From an uncultured Pelagibacteraceae bacterium (lineage in GTDB: Bacteria; Pseudomonadota; Alphaproteobacteria; Pelagibacterales; Pelagibacteraceae), in NCBI GenBank assembly GCA_902592325.1, contig CACJEC010000001.1, forward strand, positions 124,001 through 188,000: a DNA stretch of 64,000 bases, given 5' to 3'. The notes below the pieces were generated by a model. That model searched no databases and was not told where the DNA came from. It saw nothing but the letters and a program-made list of their open reading frames with translations. Below are positions 1 to 8,769 of the stretch, one piece after another. Within the stretch, counting starts at the first letter, position 1; every line of letters begins with the position of its first letter. The position numbers and the translations under genes were made by a program.

Positions 1-2
1 AA

Positions 3-965
3 CAAAATACTAAAGAAGAAGGTTTTGAACAAATGGATTATGCTTTAGATCAAGGTGTAAATTTTTGGGATACGGCTGAAATTTACTCTATTCCACCTAA
101 AAAAGAAACTTTCGGTGATACTGAGGTTATTATTGGAAAATGGTTTGAAAAAACAAAAAAAAGAGACAAAGTAATTTTGGCTTCAAAAGTTTGTGGACCA
201 ATGAGAGAATATGTAAGAGGTGGTGGAAATCAATTTGGCACAAAAAATATTACTGAAGCATTAGAGGGCAGTCTAAAACGATTAAGGACTGATTATATTG
301 ATTTATATCAATTACATTGGCCTGAGAGAAATACAAATTTTTTTGGAAAATTAGGATATGAACATGATGATAGCAATGAATGGACTAAATTTGAGGATAT
401 ACTATTAGATTTAAAAAAATTCATAGATCAAGGAAAAATCAGATATGTTGGATTATCAAATGAAACTCCTTGGGGTTTGTCTAAATTTTTAGAGTTATCA
501 AAAAGTAAAGATTTACCAAGAATGATTTCAGTTCAAAATCCATATAATTTACTTAATAGAACGTATGAAGTTGGTCTTGCAGAAATATCGGTAAGAGAAA
601 AAGCTGGATTACTAGCTTACTCACCCTTAGCTTGTGGGTTCTTATCAGGAAAATATAGAAACAACCAACTACCTAAAGGATCAAGAATAGAACGAGATGG
701 AGAATTTTGGACTAGATATAATAAACCTAATTCTAATAAAGCTATAGATGCTTACTATGAAATAGCAAAAAAGAATAATTTAAACTTACCTCAAATGTGT
801 TTAAAATTTTTAGAAATTCAACCTTTTGTCACATCTGTCATCATAGGTGCAACTACTATGGATCAGTTGAAAACAAATATAGAAAGTGTAAATATAAAAT
901 TAACAAATAAAGTTATAGAAGAAATAAATGAAATTCAAAAAATTTATCCTAATCCATGTCCATAA
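3..965 (+). CDS. Aldo/keto reductase (5' truncated by window edge; frame open upstream of the ATG at 33)
   Basis: Frame continues to base 3 (QNTKEEGFEQ-MDYALDQGVNFWDTAEIYS); AKR motifs DTAEIY, DLYQLHWP, YSPLACGFLSGKY. Confidence 0.9.
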   Translation, partial: QNTKEEGFEQMDYALDQGVNFWDTAEIYSIPPKKETFGDTEVIIGKWFEKTKKRDKVILASKVCGPMREYVRGGGNQFGTKNITEALEGSLKRLRTDYIDLYQLHWPERNTNFFGKLGYEHDDSNEWTKFEDILLDLKKFIDQGKIRYVGLSNETPWGLSKFLELSKSKDLPRMISVQNPYNLLNRTYEVGLAEISVREKAGLLAYSPLACGFLSGKYRNNQLPKGSRIERDGEFWTRYNKPNSNKAIDAYYEIAKKNNLNLPQMCLKFLEIQPFVTSVIIGATTMDQLKTNIESVNIKLTNKVIEEINEIQKIYPNPCP

Positions 966-1468
966 TTAAAAAAAAATTAATTTTAATCTTAAGTTTTACC
1001 TTAATGTTTTTAATAAATTCTAATGCTGAAGAATTAAAACAAATTGGTAAATATAAAGATTGGAAAACAATGATATTAATTGAACCTACTGGCACAGTTT
1101 GTTTTGCACAGTCTTCTCCAGTTTTGCAGGCTCCAAAATCAAATAAAAGAGATGCCAGATTGTTTGTTACCTTTAGGCCAAGTGAAAAAATTACAGATGA
1201 AATAAGTGCAAGTCCAGGGTATGACTTTAATAAAAAAAACTCTGTAACGGCAACATCTGGAAAAAATAAAATCAAATTTGATATTATTCAACAACGTTTT
1301 GCTTGGATAGCTGATAACAAAATTGAAAAGAAAATGGTCAAGGTTATGAAAAAAGGTTCAAGAATTATGATTACTGGATATAATCAAAAAGGCTCACAAA
1401 CTATTGACCACTATTCGTTATTAGGTTTTACTAAAGCTTACAATGCTGCAAAAAAAGCCTGCAGTTAA
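956..1468 (+). CDS. Secreted protein, invasion-associated locus B (IalB)-like
   Basis: Signal peptide; IalB-like layout (KDWKTM...CFAQSSP...RPSEKITDEISASPGYDF...MITGYNQKGSQTIDHYSLLGFTKA). Confidence 0.65.
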   Translation: MSIIKKKLILILSFTLMFLINSNAEELKQIGKYKDWKTMILIEPTGTVCFAQSSPVLQAPKSNKRDARLFVTFRPSEKITDEISASPGYDFNKKNSVTATSGKNKIKFDIIQQRFAWIADNKIEKKMVKVMKKGSRIMITGYNQKGSQTIDHYSLLGFTKAYNAAKKACS

Positions 1469-1471
1469 TTA

Positions 1472-2656
1472 ATGAATTCAAAAAAAAAAATTGTTTTAGC
1501 TTACTCCGGAGGCTTAGATACATCAATAATTTTAAAATGGCTTCAAGAAAATTATAATGCTGAAGTTATTTGTTATACTGCAGATATTGGTCAAAAAATT
1601 AATAGAAAAAAAATATTAGCTAATGCAAAAAAATTTGGTGTCAAAAATATTATAATTAAAGATTTAAAAGATGAATTTGTTAAAAATTATGTTTACCCAA
1701 TGATAAGAGGACACGCAATTTATGAGGGAGTTTATTTATTAGGAACTTCAATTGCCCGACCACTTATTGCAAAAGATCAAATTAGAGTTGCAAAAAAATT
1801 TAAAGCATTTGCAGTATCACATGGTGCAACAGGTAAAGGAAATGACCAGATTAGATTTGAGCTAGGTTATCATTATTTTGGTCCAAAAATAAAAATCATA
1901 GCTCCTTGGAGAATTTGGAAATTAAAATCTAGGACTGATTTAATTAATTATGCAAAAAAACATAAAATAGAAATTCCTAAAGATAAAAAAGGTGCCCCAC
2001 CTTTTTCGATTGATGATAATTTATTTCATACATCAACAGAGGGGAAAGTTTTAGAAAATCCAAAAAATTCAGCTCCAGAATTTATTTTTCAAAGAACCAC
2101 TTCTCCTGAAAAAGCTCCTACAAAACCATCATTTGTTTATATCAATTTCAAAAATAGTGATCCAATTAGTATTAATGGAAAAAAATTATCCCCATCAAAG
2201 CTATTAGAAAAACTTAACCATCTTGCTGGTAAAAATGGAATAGGAAGGGTGGACTTAGTTGAAAATAGATTCATTGGAATTAAATCTAGAGGAGTATACG
2301 AAACTCCTGGTGGTGCATTATTAATTCAAGCACATAGAGCAATTGAGTCTGTAACTTTAGATAAAAAAACTATGCATAAAAAAGATCAAATAATGCCTAG
2401 ATATGCAGAACTTATTTATAATGGTTTCTGGTATTCAAAAGAAAGATTTAAGCTTCAAAAAATAATTGATCTTAAAAAAAATAAGGTAAATGGATCTGTT
2501 AAGTTAAAACTTTATAAAGGAAATATTATTATTCATTCAAGAATTACTAAAAGTAATGCCTACTCGATGAAAAAAGTATCTTTTGAAGAAAATAAAACTT
2601 TCAATAAAACCAATGTTGAGAGATTTATTAATTATCACAAAAAAAAGCTCAAATAA
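1472..2656 (+). CDS. argG: Argininosuccinate synthase
   Basis: N-terminal AYSGGLDTSIILKWL ATP-binding motif; GATGKGNDQIRFE; HRAIESVTLD. Confidence 0.97.
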   Translation: MNSKKKIVLAYSGGLDTSIILKWLQENYNAEVICYTADIGQKINRKKILANAKKFGVKNIIIKDLKDEFVKNYVYPMIRGHAIYEGVYLLGTSIARPLIAKDQIRVAKKFKAFAVSHGATGKGNDQIRFELGYHYFGPKIKIIAPWRIWKLKSRTDLINYAKKHKIEIPKDKKGAPPFSIDDNLFHTSTEGKVLENPKNSAPEFIFQRTTSPEKAPTKPSFVYINFKNSDPISINGKKLSPSKLLEKLNHLAGKNGIGRVDLVENRFIGIKSRGVYETPGGALLIQAHRAIESVTLDKKTMHKKDQIMPRYAELIYNGFWYSKERFKLQKIIDLKKNKVNGSVKLKLYKGNIIIHSRITKSNAYSMKKVSFEENKTFNKTNVERFINYHKKKLK

Positions 2657-2662
2657 TTTAAA

Positions 2663-3805
2663 ATGAATTTTGTTCCTTCAAGAGCTTCGGCAATTGAGAA
2701 TCTGAATAAATTTGTTGAAAATAATCTTTCAGATTATTCTAGGTTAAGAAATTTTGATTTTGGTCCAAAAAACAGATCAAATATTTCTTGTCTCTCACCT
2801 TATATAACTCACGGTATAATTTCTGAACTAGAATTAATAAAAAAATCTTTAAGTAAATTCTCATTTTTAAAAAATGAAAAATTTATTCAAGAAGTTCTAT
2901 GGAGAACTTATTGGAAAGGTTGGTTGGAATTAAGACCTAATGTTTGGACAGATTATCTAAACGAACTTAAAAAAATTCGTGAAGATTTTAAAGACAATGC
3001 TAATTACAAAAATGCTATTGAGGGTAAAACTGATATTGAATGTTTTAATCAATGGGTAAAAGAATTAAAAGAAAACAACTATTTACACAACCATGCAAGA
3101 ATGTGGTTTGCAAGTATTTGGATTTTTACTTTGGATCTTCCTTGGCAACTGGGAGCAGAAGTTTTTATGAAACACTTATATGATGGAGATGCTGCTGCAA
3201 ATACTCTGGGATGGAGATGGGTTGCTGGAATTCAAACCCAAGGTAAAAATTATCTAGCTAGTGAATGGAATATTAAAAAATTTACAAATAATAGATTTAG
3301 CAATATAAAACTCAATGAAAATGCTCCTTCAAAGATAAGCAGCAAAACTTATGCGGCATCAAAATTAGAATTTAACAATCCCCAAAATTTTAAAGAAAAA
3401 AATCTTCTTATTTTTGATAATAGTTTATCTTTTGAAATAAGTGATTTTAATAATCTAAAATTTAAAAAAATCTTTTTAATTTCGAACAAAAATGAAAACC
3501 GTATCATAAAGCTCAGTGAGAAATTAATAAAATTCAAGTCAAAATTAATTGAAGATCAAAAAAAGAGATTAGAAGAAAAATCAATCAACTCTGAAATTAT
3601 AGATTTAAGTGAAATACAAAATATTAATGAAAGTTCTTATGGTTTATATCCAACAGTTGGTGAAAACTTGGATTTTATAAATATAAATGATTTAAAAATA
3701 GAATTTCTATATAGAAAACTAGATCAATTTTCTTGGCAATATTGTAATAAGGGTTTTTTTAATTTTAAAAATTATATTCCAAAAATAATTACAACTTTTA
3801 ATTAG
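2663..3805 (+). CDS. Photolyase/cryptochrome-like FAD-binding domain protein without the N-terminal antenna domain
   Basis: FAD-domain motifs FIQEVLWRTYWKGWLE, HNHARMWFASIW, DGDAAANTLGWRWVAGIQTQGKNY; starts directly at the FAD-binding half. Confidence 0.8.
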   Translation: MNFVPSRASAIENLNKFVENNLSDYSRLRNFDFGPKNRSNISCLSPYITHGIISELELIKKSLSKFSFLKNEKFIQEVLWRTYWKGWLELRPNVWTDYLNELKKIREDFKDNANYKNAIEGKTDIECFNQWVKELKENNYLHNHARMWFASIWIFTLDLPWQLGAEVFMKHLYDGDAAANTLGWRWVAGIQTQGKNYLASEWNIKKFTNNRFSNIKLNENAPSKISSKTYAASKLEFNNPQNFKEKNLLIFDNSLSFEISDFNNLKFKKIFLISNKNENRIIKLSEKLIKFKSKLIEDQKKRLEEKSINSEIIDLSEIQNINESSYGLYPTVGENLDFININDLKIEFLYRKLDQFSWQYCNKGFFNFKNYIPKIITTFN

Positions 3806-4023
3806 AACCACCTAATCATTCCAATAATCCCAGCTGTTGCGTAAAAAAATTGTAATAATAATATTCCTTTATGACCTCCTCTGTAAGCCCAAATTCCAAT
3901 TAAAATTGCTGACAATAATAATAAACAAAAACCAAAAAATTCAATTCCAATATTTAGAGCAACAAACAATGAATATAAAATGGCCGTAATAACCCCTGCC
4001 CATTCAAAAAATTTATTATTCAT
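3802..4023 (-). CDS. Small membrane protein, unknown function
   Basis: 73 aa, hydrophobic; overlaps the next gene by 4 nt. Confidence 0.6.
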   Translation of the reverse strand: MNNKFFEWAGVITAILYSLFVALNIGIEFFGFCLLLLSAILIGIWAYRGGHKGILLLQFFYATAGIIGMIRWF

Positions 4024-4739
4024 AAAAGTTTTTTAAAATTAGTATAAAGAATTTTGGAATAATTATTCATATCAGACATATTATCTCTCGCAGATTGATC
4101 AAATTTTTCTAATGCTCCATTTCCCAATTGATCCTCAAGAGCCTTTTTGTACTCTGGAACACATCCCCATTCATTGACAGTAGTATCCTTAATTTCAATG
4201 TGAAATTGAATTCCATAAGCATGATTTTGATATTTAAAAATTTGATTTTTAGTAACTGGAGATGAGGCTAATAAAGTTACCTCTTTGTTATTCTCAATTC
4301 CTTGGACTTCATAAGAATGCCATTGTAAACTTTTGATTTGCTCTGGAAATTTTGAAAAAAGATTATCTTTGTTTTTTTCATTGGTAAAATTAATATCCAT
4401 AATACCTATTTCTGCTGGTTGAGATTTAACTACTTTGCCACCAATAACTTCACCTAATAACTGGCACCCCAAACAAAAACCCAAATAAGGTTTTTTCAAA
4501 TTAATAACGAATTCTTTGATTGCTTTTTTTTCTTCAATTAACCAAGGATAATCTTTTTCCATAAACGTATCCATTGGACCACCCATACAAAACATCCCAT
4601 CAAATTTACTAAGATCACTTGGAATTTTTTCACCTTCATCAAGCTCTATAGTGGTTAAATTTAATCTATCAGCCAACATTAGATCTTTAATGTAACCAGG
4701 GTCTTCAATTTTAATATGCTGTAATACAATTATGTTCAC
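4020..4739 (-). CDS. Class I glutamine amidotransferase-like protein (GMP synthase GATase-like)
   Basis: PYLGFCLGCQLLGEVIGG nucleophile elbow; YGIQFHIEI catalytic His/Glu region. Confidence 0.88.
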   Translation of the reverse strand: MNIIVLQHIKIEDPGYIKDLMLADRLNLTTIELDEGEKIPSDLSKFDGMFCMGGPMDTFMEKDYPWLIEEKKAIKEFVINLKKPYLGFCLGCQLLGEVIGGKVVKSQPAEIGIMDINFTNEKNKDNLFSKFPEQIKSLQWHSYEVQGIENNKEVTLLASSPVTKNQIFKYQNHAYGIQFHIEIKDTTVNEWGCVPEYKKALEDQLGNGALEKFDQSARDNMSDMNNYSKILYTNFKKLL

Positions 4740-4744
4740 TAAAA

Positions 4745-4873
4745 TTAGCTTAGCTTAGAACACTTCTTTGAACAATATTTAACTCTATCCCAATTTAGCT
4801 TCCATTTCTTTCGCCAAATAAAAGGTCTTTTACAAACAGGACAAATTTTTGATGGTAGATTTTCTTTTTTCAC
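4745..4873 (-). CDS. DUF2256-like small Cys4 protein (42 aa, GTG start), missing from ORF track
   Basis: Translation of the minus strand: (M)KKENLPSKICPVCKRPFIWRKKWKLNWDRVKYCSKKCSKLS*; CxxC...CxxxC pattern with WRKKW; GTG start overlaps TGA stop of the upstream photolyase gene (GTGA). Confidence 0.88.
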   Translation of the reverse strand: MKKENLPSKICPVCKRPFIWRKKWKLNWDRVKYCSKKCSKLS

Positions 4874-6363
4874 TTAATTGTATTTTGTTTTATGAATTTG
4901 TCTGCTGCAGATAAAATTATTTTTTTTCTATCAGTATTCATTTTATCAAAGATACGAACCATCATCGACAATCTAGGATTTTTTAAAAAGAATTTTCTAT
5001 TTCGGTCTATAAATCTCCAATACAATCCATCCATTGTATTGCACCATTCTCCTTTTTTAAAATCCATCATTTTCATAAAATAAGCTGATCCACAGATATA
5101 AGGTTTGGTCGCAAAAATTCCACCATCACTAAATAAACCCATCCCATAAACATTTGGAACCATTACCCAATCAGAAGAATCCACAAACATTTCCATAAAC
5201 CATTTATAAACAATTGTAGGCTTAATCTCACAAAGGTTCATTATGTTAGATAAAATCATTAATCTCTCAATGTGATGAGACCATCCATGTTTTACAGCGT
5301 TTTTAATAGCATGATCTAAAGGTGGTAAACCTGTAGAACCCTCATACCAGGATTTTTTCATTTTTCTATTATGTTTGAAAAAGTTGTTTGTTTCCAATTC
5401 GTCAGAATAACTTTGATAAATTCCACGCATGAATTCTCTCCAGCCAATTACCTGACGAATATATCCCTCTAATGAGTTCATTCTTATTTTATTTTTTTTG
5501 TGAAACTCTAAAACTTTTTGAATAATAAATTCAGGAGTTATAAGACCTAAATTAATATAGGGACTTAAAGCACTATGAAACAGAATATTATCTTTTTGAT
5601 TTACAGCATCTTCATAATCACCAAACATATTTGATTTTTCTTTTATAAAAAAATTTAAAAGTTTTACTACTTCATCAAATTCTGTTGCAAGCCAGAAGTC
5701 CTTTGTGTTACCAGGGTGATCTTTAAATAATTTTTCAATAATAGGTTTTAACTTTTTTGTATGCTTAGTTTCATTAATTTTAGGAAATTTTGGTATTAAA
5801 ATATCTTTAGGTAATTTATTTCTATTTTCTTCATCAAAGCTCCATTTTCCTCCAACTGGATTTCCATCAGCGCCTATTAATATTCCAGATTTTTTTCTAA
5901 CTTCTTTATAAAATGTTGCCATGAAAGGTTTTTTAGTTTTTTTTAAATAATTCTTAAATTCATTTCTTGAATTTAAAAACATTGAGGTTTGAATAATATT
6001 CCAATTAATTTTTTCTTTTTTTAAAAATTGTGAAATTTTCTTTTCAAAAAATTTATCTTCAACTTCAAAGCTTGAGATTTCTTTAATCTTTTTTTTGATG
6101 ATTATTTTTTTTAATTTTTTAAAATAATCATCTTTAAAATCTCTGTCCTCAATTTTTAGATAGTCTAATTTATATTTATTCTTTTTGAGACTATCAGCAT
6201 AAGAACGCATGGAAGATAAAAATAACAAGATTTTTTGCTTATGGTGTTTTTCATAAGTACATAATCCGTTATCTTCTGCCATAAAAAATAGATGGTCCTT
6301 TTTGTAGCGGTCGAGGTATTTTAATGGAAATAATTGATTACCAAGTATAAAAAATAACTTCAT
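4870..6363 (-). CDS. Deoxyribodipyrimidine photolyase-related protein (FeS-BCP/PhrB-like cryptochrome/photolyase)
   Basis: FILGNQLFP start; GYIRQVIGWREFMRG; HHIERLMILSNIMNL; VMVPNVYGMGLFSDGGIFATKPYICGSAYF. Confidence 0.92.
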   Translation of the reverse strand: MKLFFILGNQLFPLKYLDRYKKDHLFFMAEDNGLCTYEKHHKQKILLFLSSMRSYADSLKKNKYKLDYLKIEDRDFKDDYFKKLKKIIIKKKIKEISSFEVEDKFFEKKISQFLKKEKINWNIIQTSMFLNSRNEFKNYLKKTKKPFMATFYKEVRKKSGILIGADGNPVGGKWSFDEENRNKLPKDILIPKFPKINETKHTKKLKPIIEKLFKDHPGNTKDFWLATEFDEVVKLLNFFIKEKSNMFGDYEDAVNQKDNILFHSALSPYINLGLITPEFIIQKVLEFHKKNKIRMNSLEGYIRQVIGWREFMRGIYQSYSDELETNNFFKHNRKMKKSWYEGSTGLPPLDHAIKNAVKHGWSHHIERLMILSNIMNLCEIKPTIVYKWFMEMFVDSSDWVMVPNVYGMGLFSDGGIFATKPYICGSAYFMKMMDFKKGEWCNTMDGLYWRFIDRNRKFFLKNPRLSMMVRIFDKMNTDRKKIILSAADKFIKQNTIK

Positions 6364-6390
6364 GGTTAAATATAACTAATAAAAAATTTT

Positions 6391-7101
6391 ATGTCAGAAA
6401 AATATTTAATTTTTGGTGCGACAGGTTCAATCGGTTCAAGCTTAGCTGAACAATTAGTAAGTTCAGGCAATAGTGTTCATTTAGTTGGACGAAATGAAAC
6501 TGAACTAAAAAATATTTCTGACAAATTAAAATGCACTTCCACAGTAGCAGATGTATTGGAGGAAGGATTTATTGATAAAGTTAAAAATGATATTTCAGAA
6601 ACAAAGGGAATTGCTTACTGCGTAGGTTCTATTGATTTAAAACCCTTGAGAATGGTGACCGAGCAAGATTTTAATAATTGTATGAAACTTAATCTTTATT
6701 CAGCTGTTGAAACTATAAAGGGTTTTCAAGAAAGCTTGAAAAAAAATAAAGGATCGATAGTTTTATTTTCTACAGTTGCCGCACAAAGAGGATTTACAAA
6801 TCATGCAATAATTGCTTCTACAAAAGCTGCTGTTGAGGGACTAACTGTGTCTCTAGCTGCAGAATTTGCGCCAAACATTAGAGTTAACTGTATAGCACCT
6901 AGCTTAACAAATTCTAAAATTGCTGAACCGATGTTAAAAAATAAAGCTTTAGCAGATGGTATTGCAAAAGCTCATCCACTAAAAAGACTAGGCGAAGGGA
7001 AAGATTCTGCTTCACTTGCAAAATTTCTTATTACTGAAGATAGTTCTTGGGTTACAGGACAAATAATTGCAGTAGATGGAGGCAGATCTAAATTATCTTA
7101 A
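6391..7101 (+). CDS. Short-chain dehydrogenase/reductase
   Basis: GATGSIGSSLA cofactor motif; SxxK region ASTKAAVEGL; C-terminal SSWVTGQIIAVDGG. Confidence 0.92.
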   Translation: MSEKYLIFGATGSIGSSLAEQLVSSGNSVHLVGRNETELKNISDKLKCTSTVADVLEEGFIDKVKNDISETKGIAYCVGSIDLKPLRMVTEQDFNNCMKLNLYSAVETIKGFQESLKKNKGSIVLFSTVAAQRGFTNHAIIASTKAAVEGLTVSLAAEFAPNIRVNCIAPSLTNSKIAEPMLKNKALADGIAKAHPLKRLGEGKDSASLAKFLITEDSSWVTGQIIAVDGGRSKLS

Positions 7102-7117
7102 TAAATAAAGAAAAAAT

Positions 7118-7381
7118 TTAATTGTCTAAAATTTTTTTTTTAGCTTTTTCAAACTCTTCTTTAGTTAAAACACCACTTTTTAAAAGTTCATTTAAATTAT
7201 TTAATTCTTTGCTTAAATTTTCAGAATTATTTGAAGAATTTTCCTCTTCGATGTTTTCATTTTCTAAGTCCATTTTATTTGCACTTTTTGCACTAGAACC
7301 TGTCATGATAGCTCTAACACCTAAATAAATTACAAATAAAAAAATAGGTATTACTAATCCAAAAAAAATTATTTTTTCCAT
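7118..7381 (-). CDS. SHOCT-domain membrane protein
   Basis: N-terminal TM; C-terminal LNELLKSGVLTKEEFEKAKKKIL typical SHOCT helix pair. Confidence 0.8.
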   Translation of the reverse strand: MEKIIFFGLVIPIFLFVIYLGVRAIMTGSSAKSANKMDLENENIEEENSSNNSENLSKELNNLNELLKSGVLTKEEFEKAKKKILDN

Positions 7382-7384
7382 ACT

Positions 7385-7603
7385 TTAATCCTCATCTTCT
7401 TCTCTCCAATTTTTTTCATACATTAACCAAGCCGCATATATTACTGAAAATGTTCCTACTATCATACCATAATCAAATCCGGTCTGTATATCATACAAGT
7501 ACCAACCTAATTGTGTTGCTCCTATCGGAGGAATAGTAAGTATGCCCATAAGAATAGCTATTCTGTATGGATATTTAGGTTTTTTCATAACCCACTTTAC
7601 CAA
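7385..7603 (-). CDS. Small membrane protein, unknown function
   Basis: 72 aa, two hydrophobic segments; co-oriented with neighbours. Confidence 0.6.
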   Translation of the reverse strand: MVKWVMKKPKYPYRIAILMGILTIPPIGATQLGWYLYDIQTGFDYGMIVGTFSVIYAAWLMYEKNWREEDED

Positions 7604-7625
7604 AAATGTTTTGTTGTTTTAATTA

Positions 7626-8471
7626 TTAAATTTGCGATCTTTTGAAACAGTCAATTGTATTTTTAAGTAAACAAGCAATCGTCATTGGACCTACACCACC
7701 AGGAACTGGGGTTAATGCTTTTGCATTTTTAGAAACTTCGTTAAATTCTACATCGCCAACAATACCTTTCTCTGTTTTGTTTATTCCAACATCTATTACA
7801 ATTGTATCTTTTTTTACCCAATCTCCTTTAACAAGCTCTGGAATACCAACTGCCGCTACAATAATATCTGCCTTTAAACATTCTGATTTTAAATCTTTAG
7901 TTTTAGAGTGAGTAATTGTTACAGTGCAATTTTCTTTTAAAAGAAGTTGAGTCATAGGCTTACCATTTAAATTTGACCTACCAACTATAACTGCTTTTTT
8001 TCCACTTAAATTAGGTTCAATTTTTTTTATCAGTAAATAACAGCCTAGGGGTGTACAAGGTACAGAGCTTTCATAACCTGAGGATAAATTTCCAACATTC
8101 ATAGGATGAAATCCGTCAACATCCTTATAAGGGTCTATGGTTTCTATTACTTTTTGTTTATCAATATGTTTTGGTAATGGTAATTGAACTAAAATTCCTG
8201 AGACAGTTTCATCCTTATTTAATTCTTTTATTTTATCTAGTATTACCTTTTCTTCGACAGAATCTGGATATTTAATTACATCAGATTTTAATCCAACTTC
8301 TTTAGCAGATTTTTCTTTATTTCTAACATATATTTGACTTGGTGTTAAATCTCCAATCAAAATAACTGTTAAACCTGGAACTTTATTATGTTTAGCTTTT
8401 AACTCGGAAACTTCATTTTTTAGTTTCTCCCTTAATTCAGCTGCTATTTTTTTTCCATCAATTAAAATCAT
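7626..8471 (-). CDS. folD: Bifunctional methylenetetrahydrofolate dehydrogenase/cyclohydrolase
   Basis: YVRNKEKSAKEVGL; GILVQLPLPKHID; PGGVGPMTIACLL. Confidence 0.97.
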   Translation of the reverse strand: MILIDGKKIAAELREKLKNEVSELKAKHNKVPGLTVILIGDLTPSQIYVRNKEKSAKEVGLKSDVIKYPDSVEEKVILDKIKELNKDETVSGILVQLPLPKHIDKQKVIETIDPYKDVDGFHPMNVGNLSSGYESSVPCTPLGCYLLIKKIEPNLSGKKAVIVGRSNLNGKPMTQLLLKENCTVTITHSKTKDLKSECLKADIIVAAVGIPELVKGDWVKKDTIVIDVGINKTEKGIVGDVEFNEVSKNAKALTPVPGGVGPMTIACLLKNTIDCFKRSQI

Positions 8472-8478
8472 AAATTTT

Positions 8479-8769
8479 TTAGAATATTATTGGTGCAATG
8501 TAGAGCTTCATACACATTTCTATAAACCAAATCAATAGAAGTAAAATAATAGGTGATATGTCTAATGATCCTAAATTTGGTAGGAATAGTCTTATTTTAT
8601 TTAATATTGGATCAGTAAGTCTGTAACTAAACTCTAAAACAGAATAAACAAATCTATTTTGAGTATTTAAAATATTAAAAGCTATCAACCAACTCACAAT
8701 AACATTTGCAATCACAACGTATGAGTAAAGTTTTAATATTTGTAAAACCAAATAAAAAATAGCTATCAT
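8479..8769 (-). CDS. YggT family membrane protein
   Basis: YggT-type layout: YVVIANVIVSWLIAFN...FSYRLTDPILNKIRLFLPNLGSLDISPIILLLLI. Confidence 0.88.
   Translation of the reverse strand: MIAIFYLVLQILKLYSYVVIANVIVSWLIAFNILNTQNRFVYSVLEFSYRLTDPILNKIRLFLPNLGSLDISPIILLLLIWFIEMCMKLYIAPIIF

Noticed and set aside
949-1275. Minus-strand 108-aa ORF
   Set aside because: Fully antisense to the IalB-like gene; no domain, hydrophobic composition typical of antisense frames in AT-rich genes.
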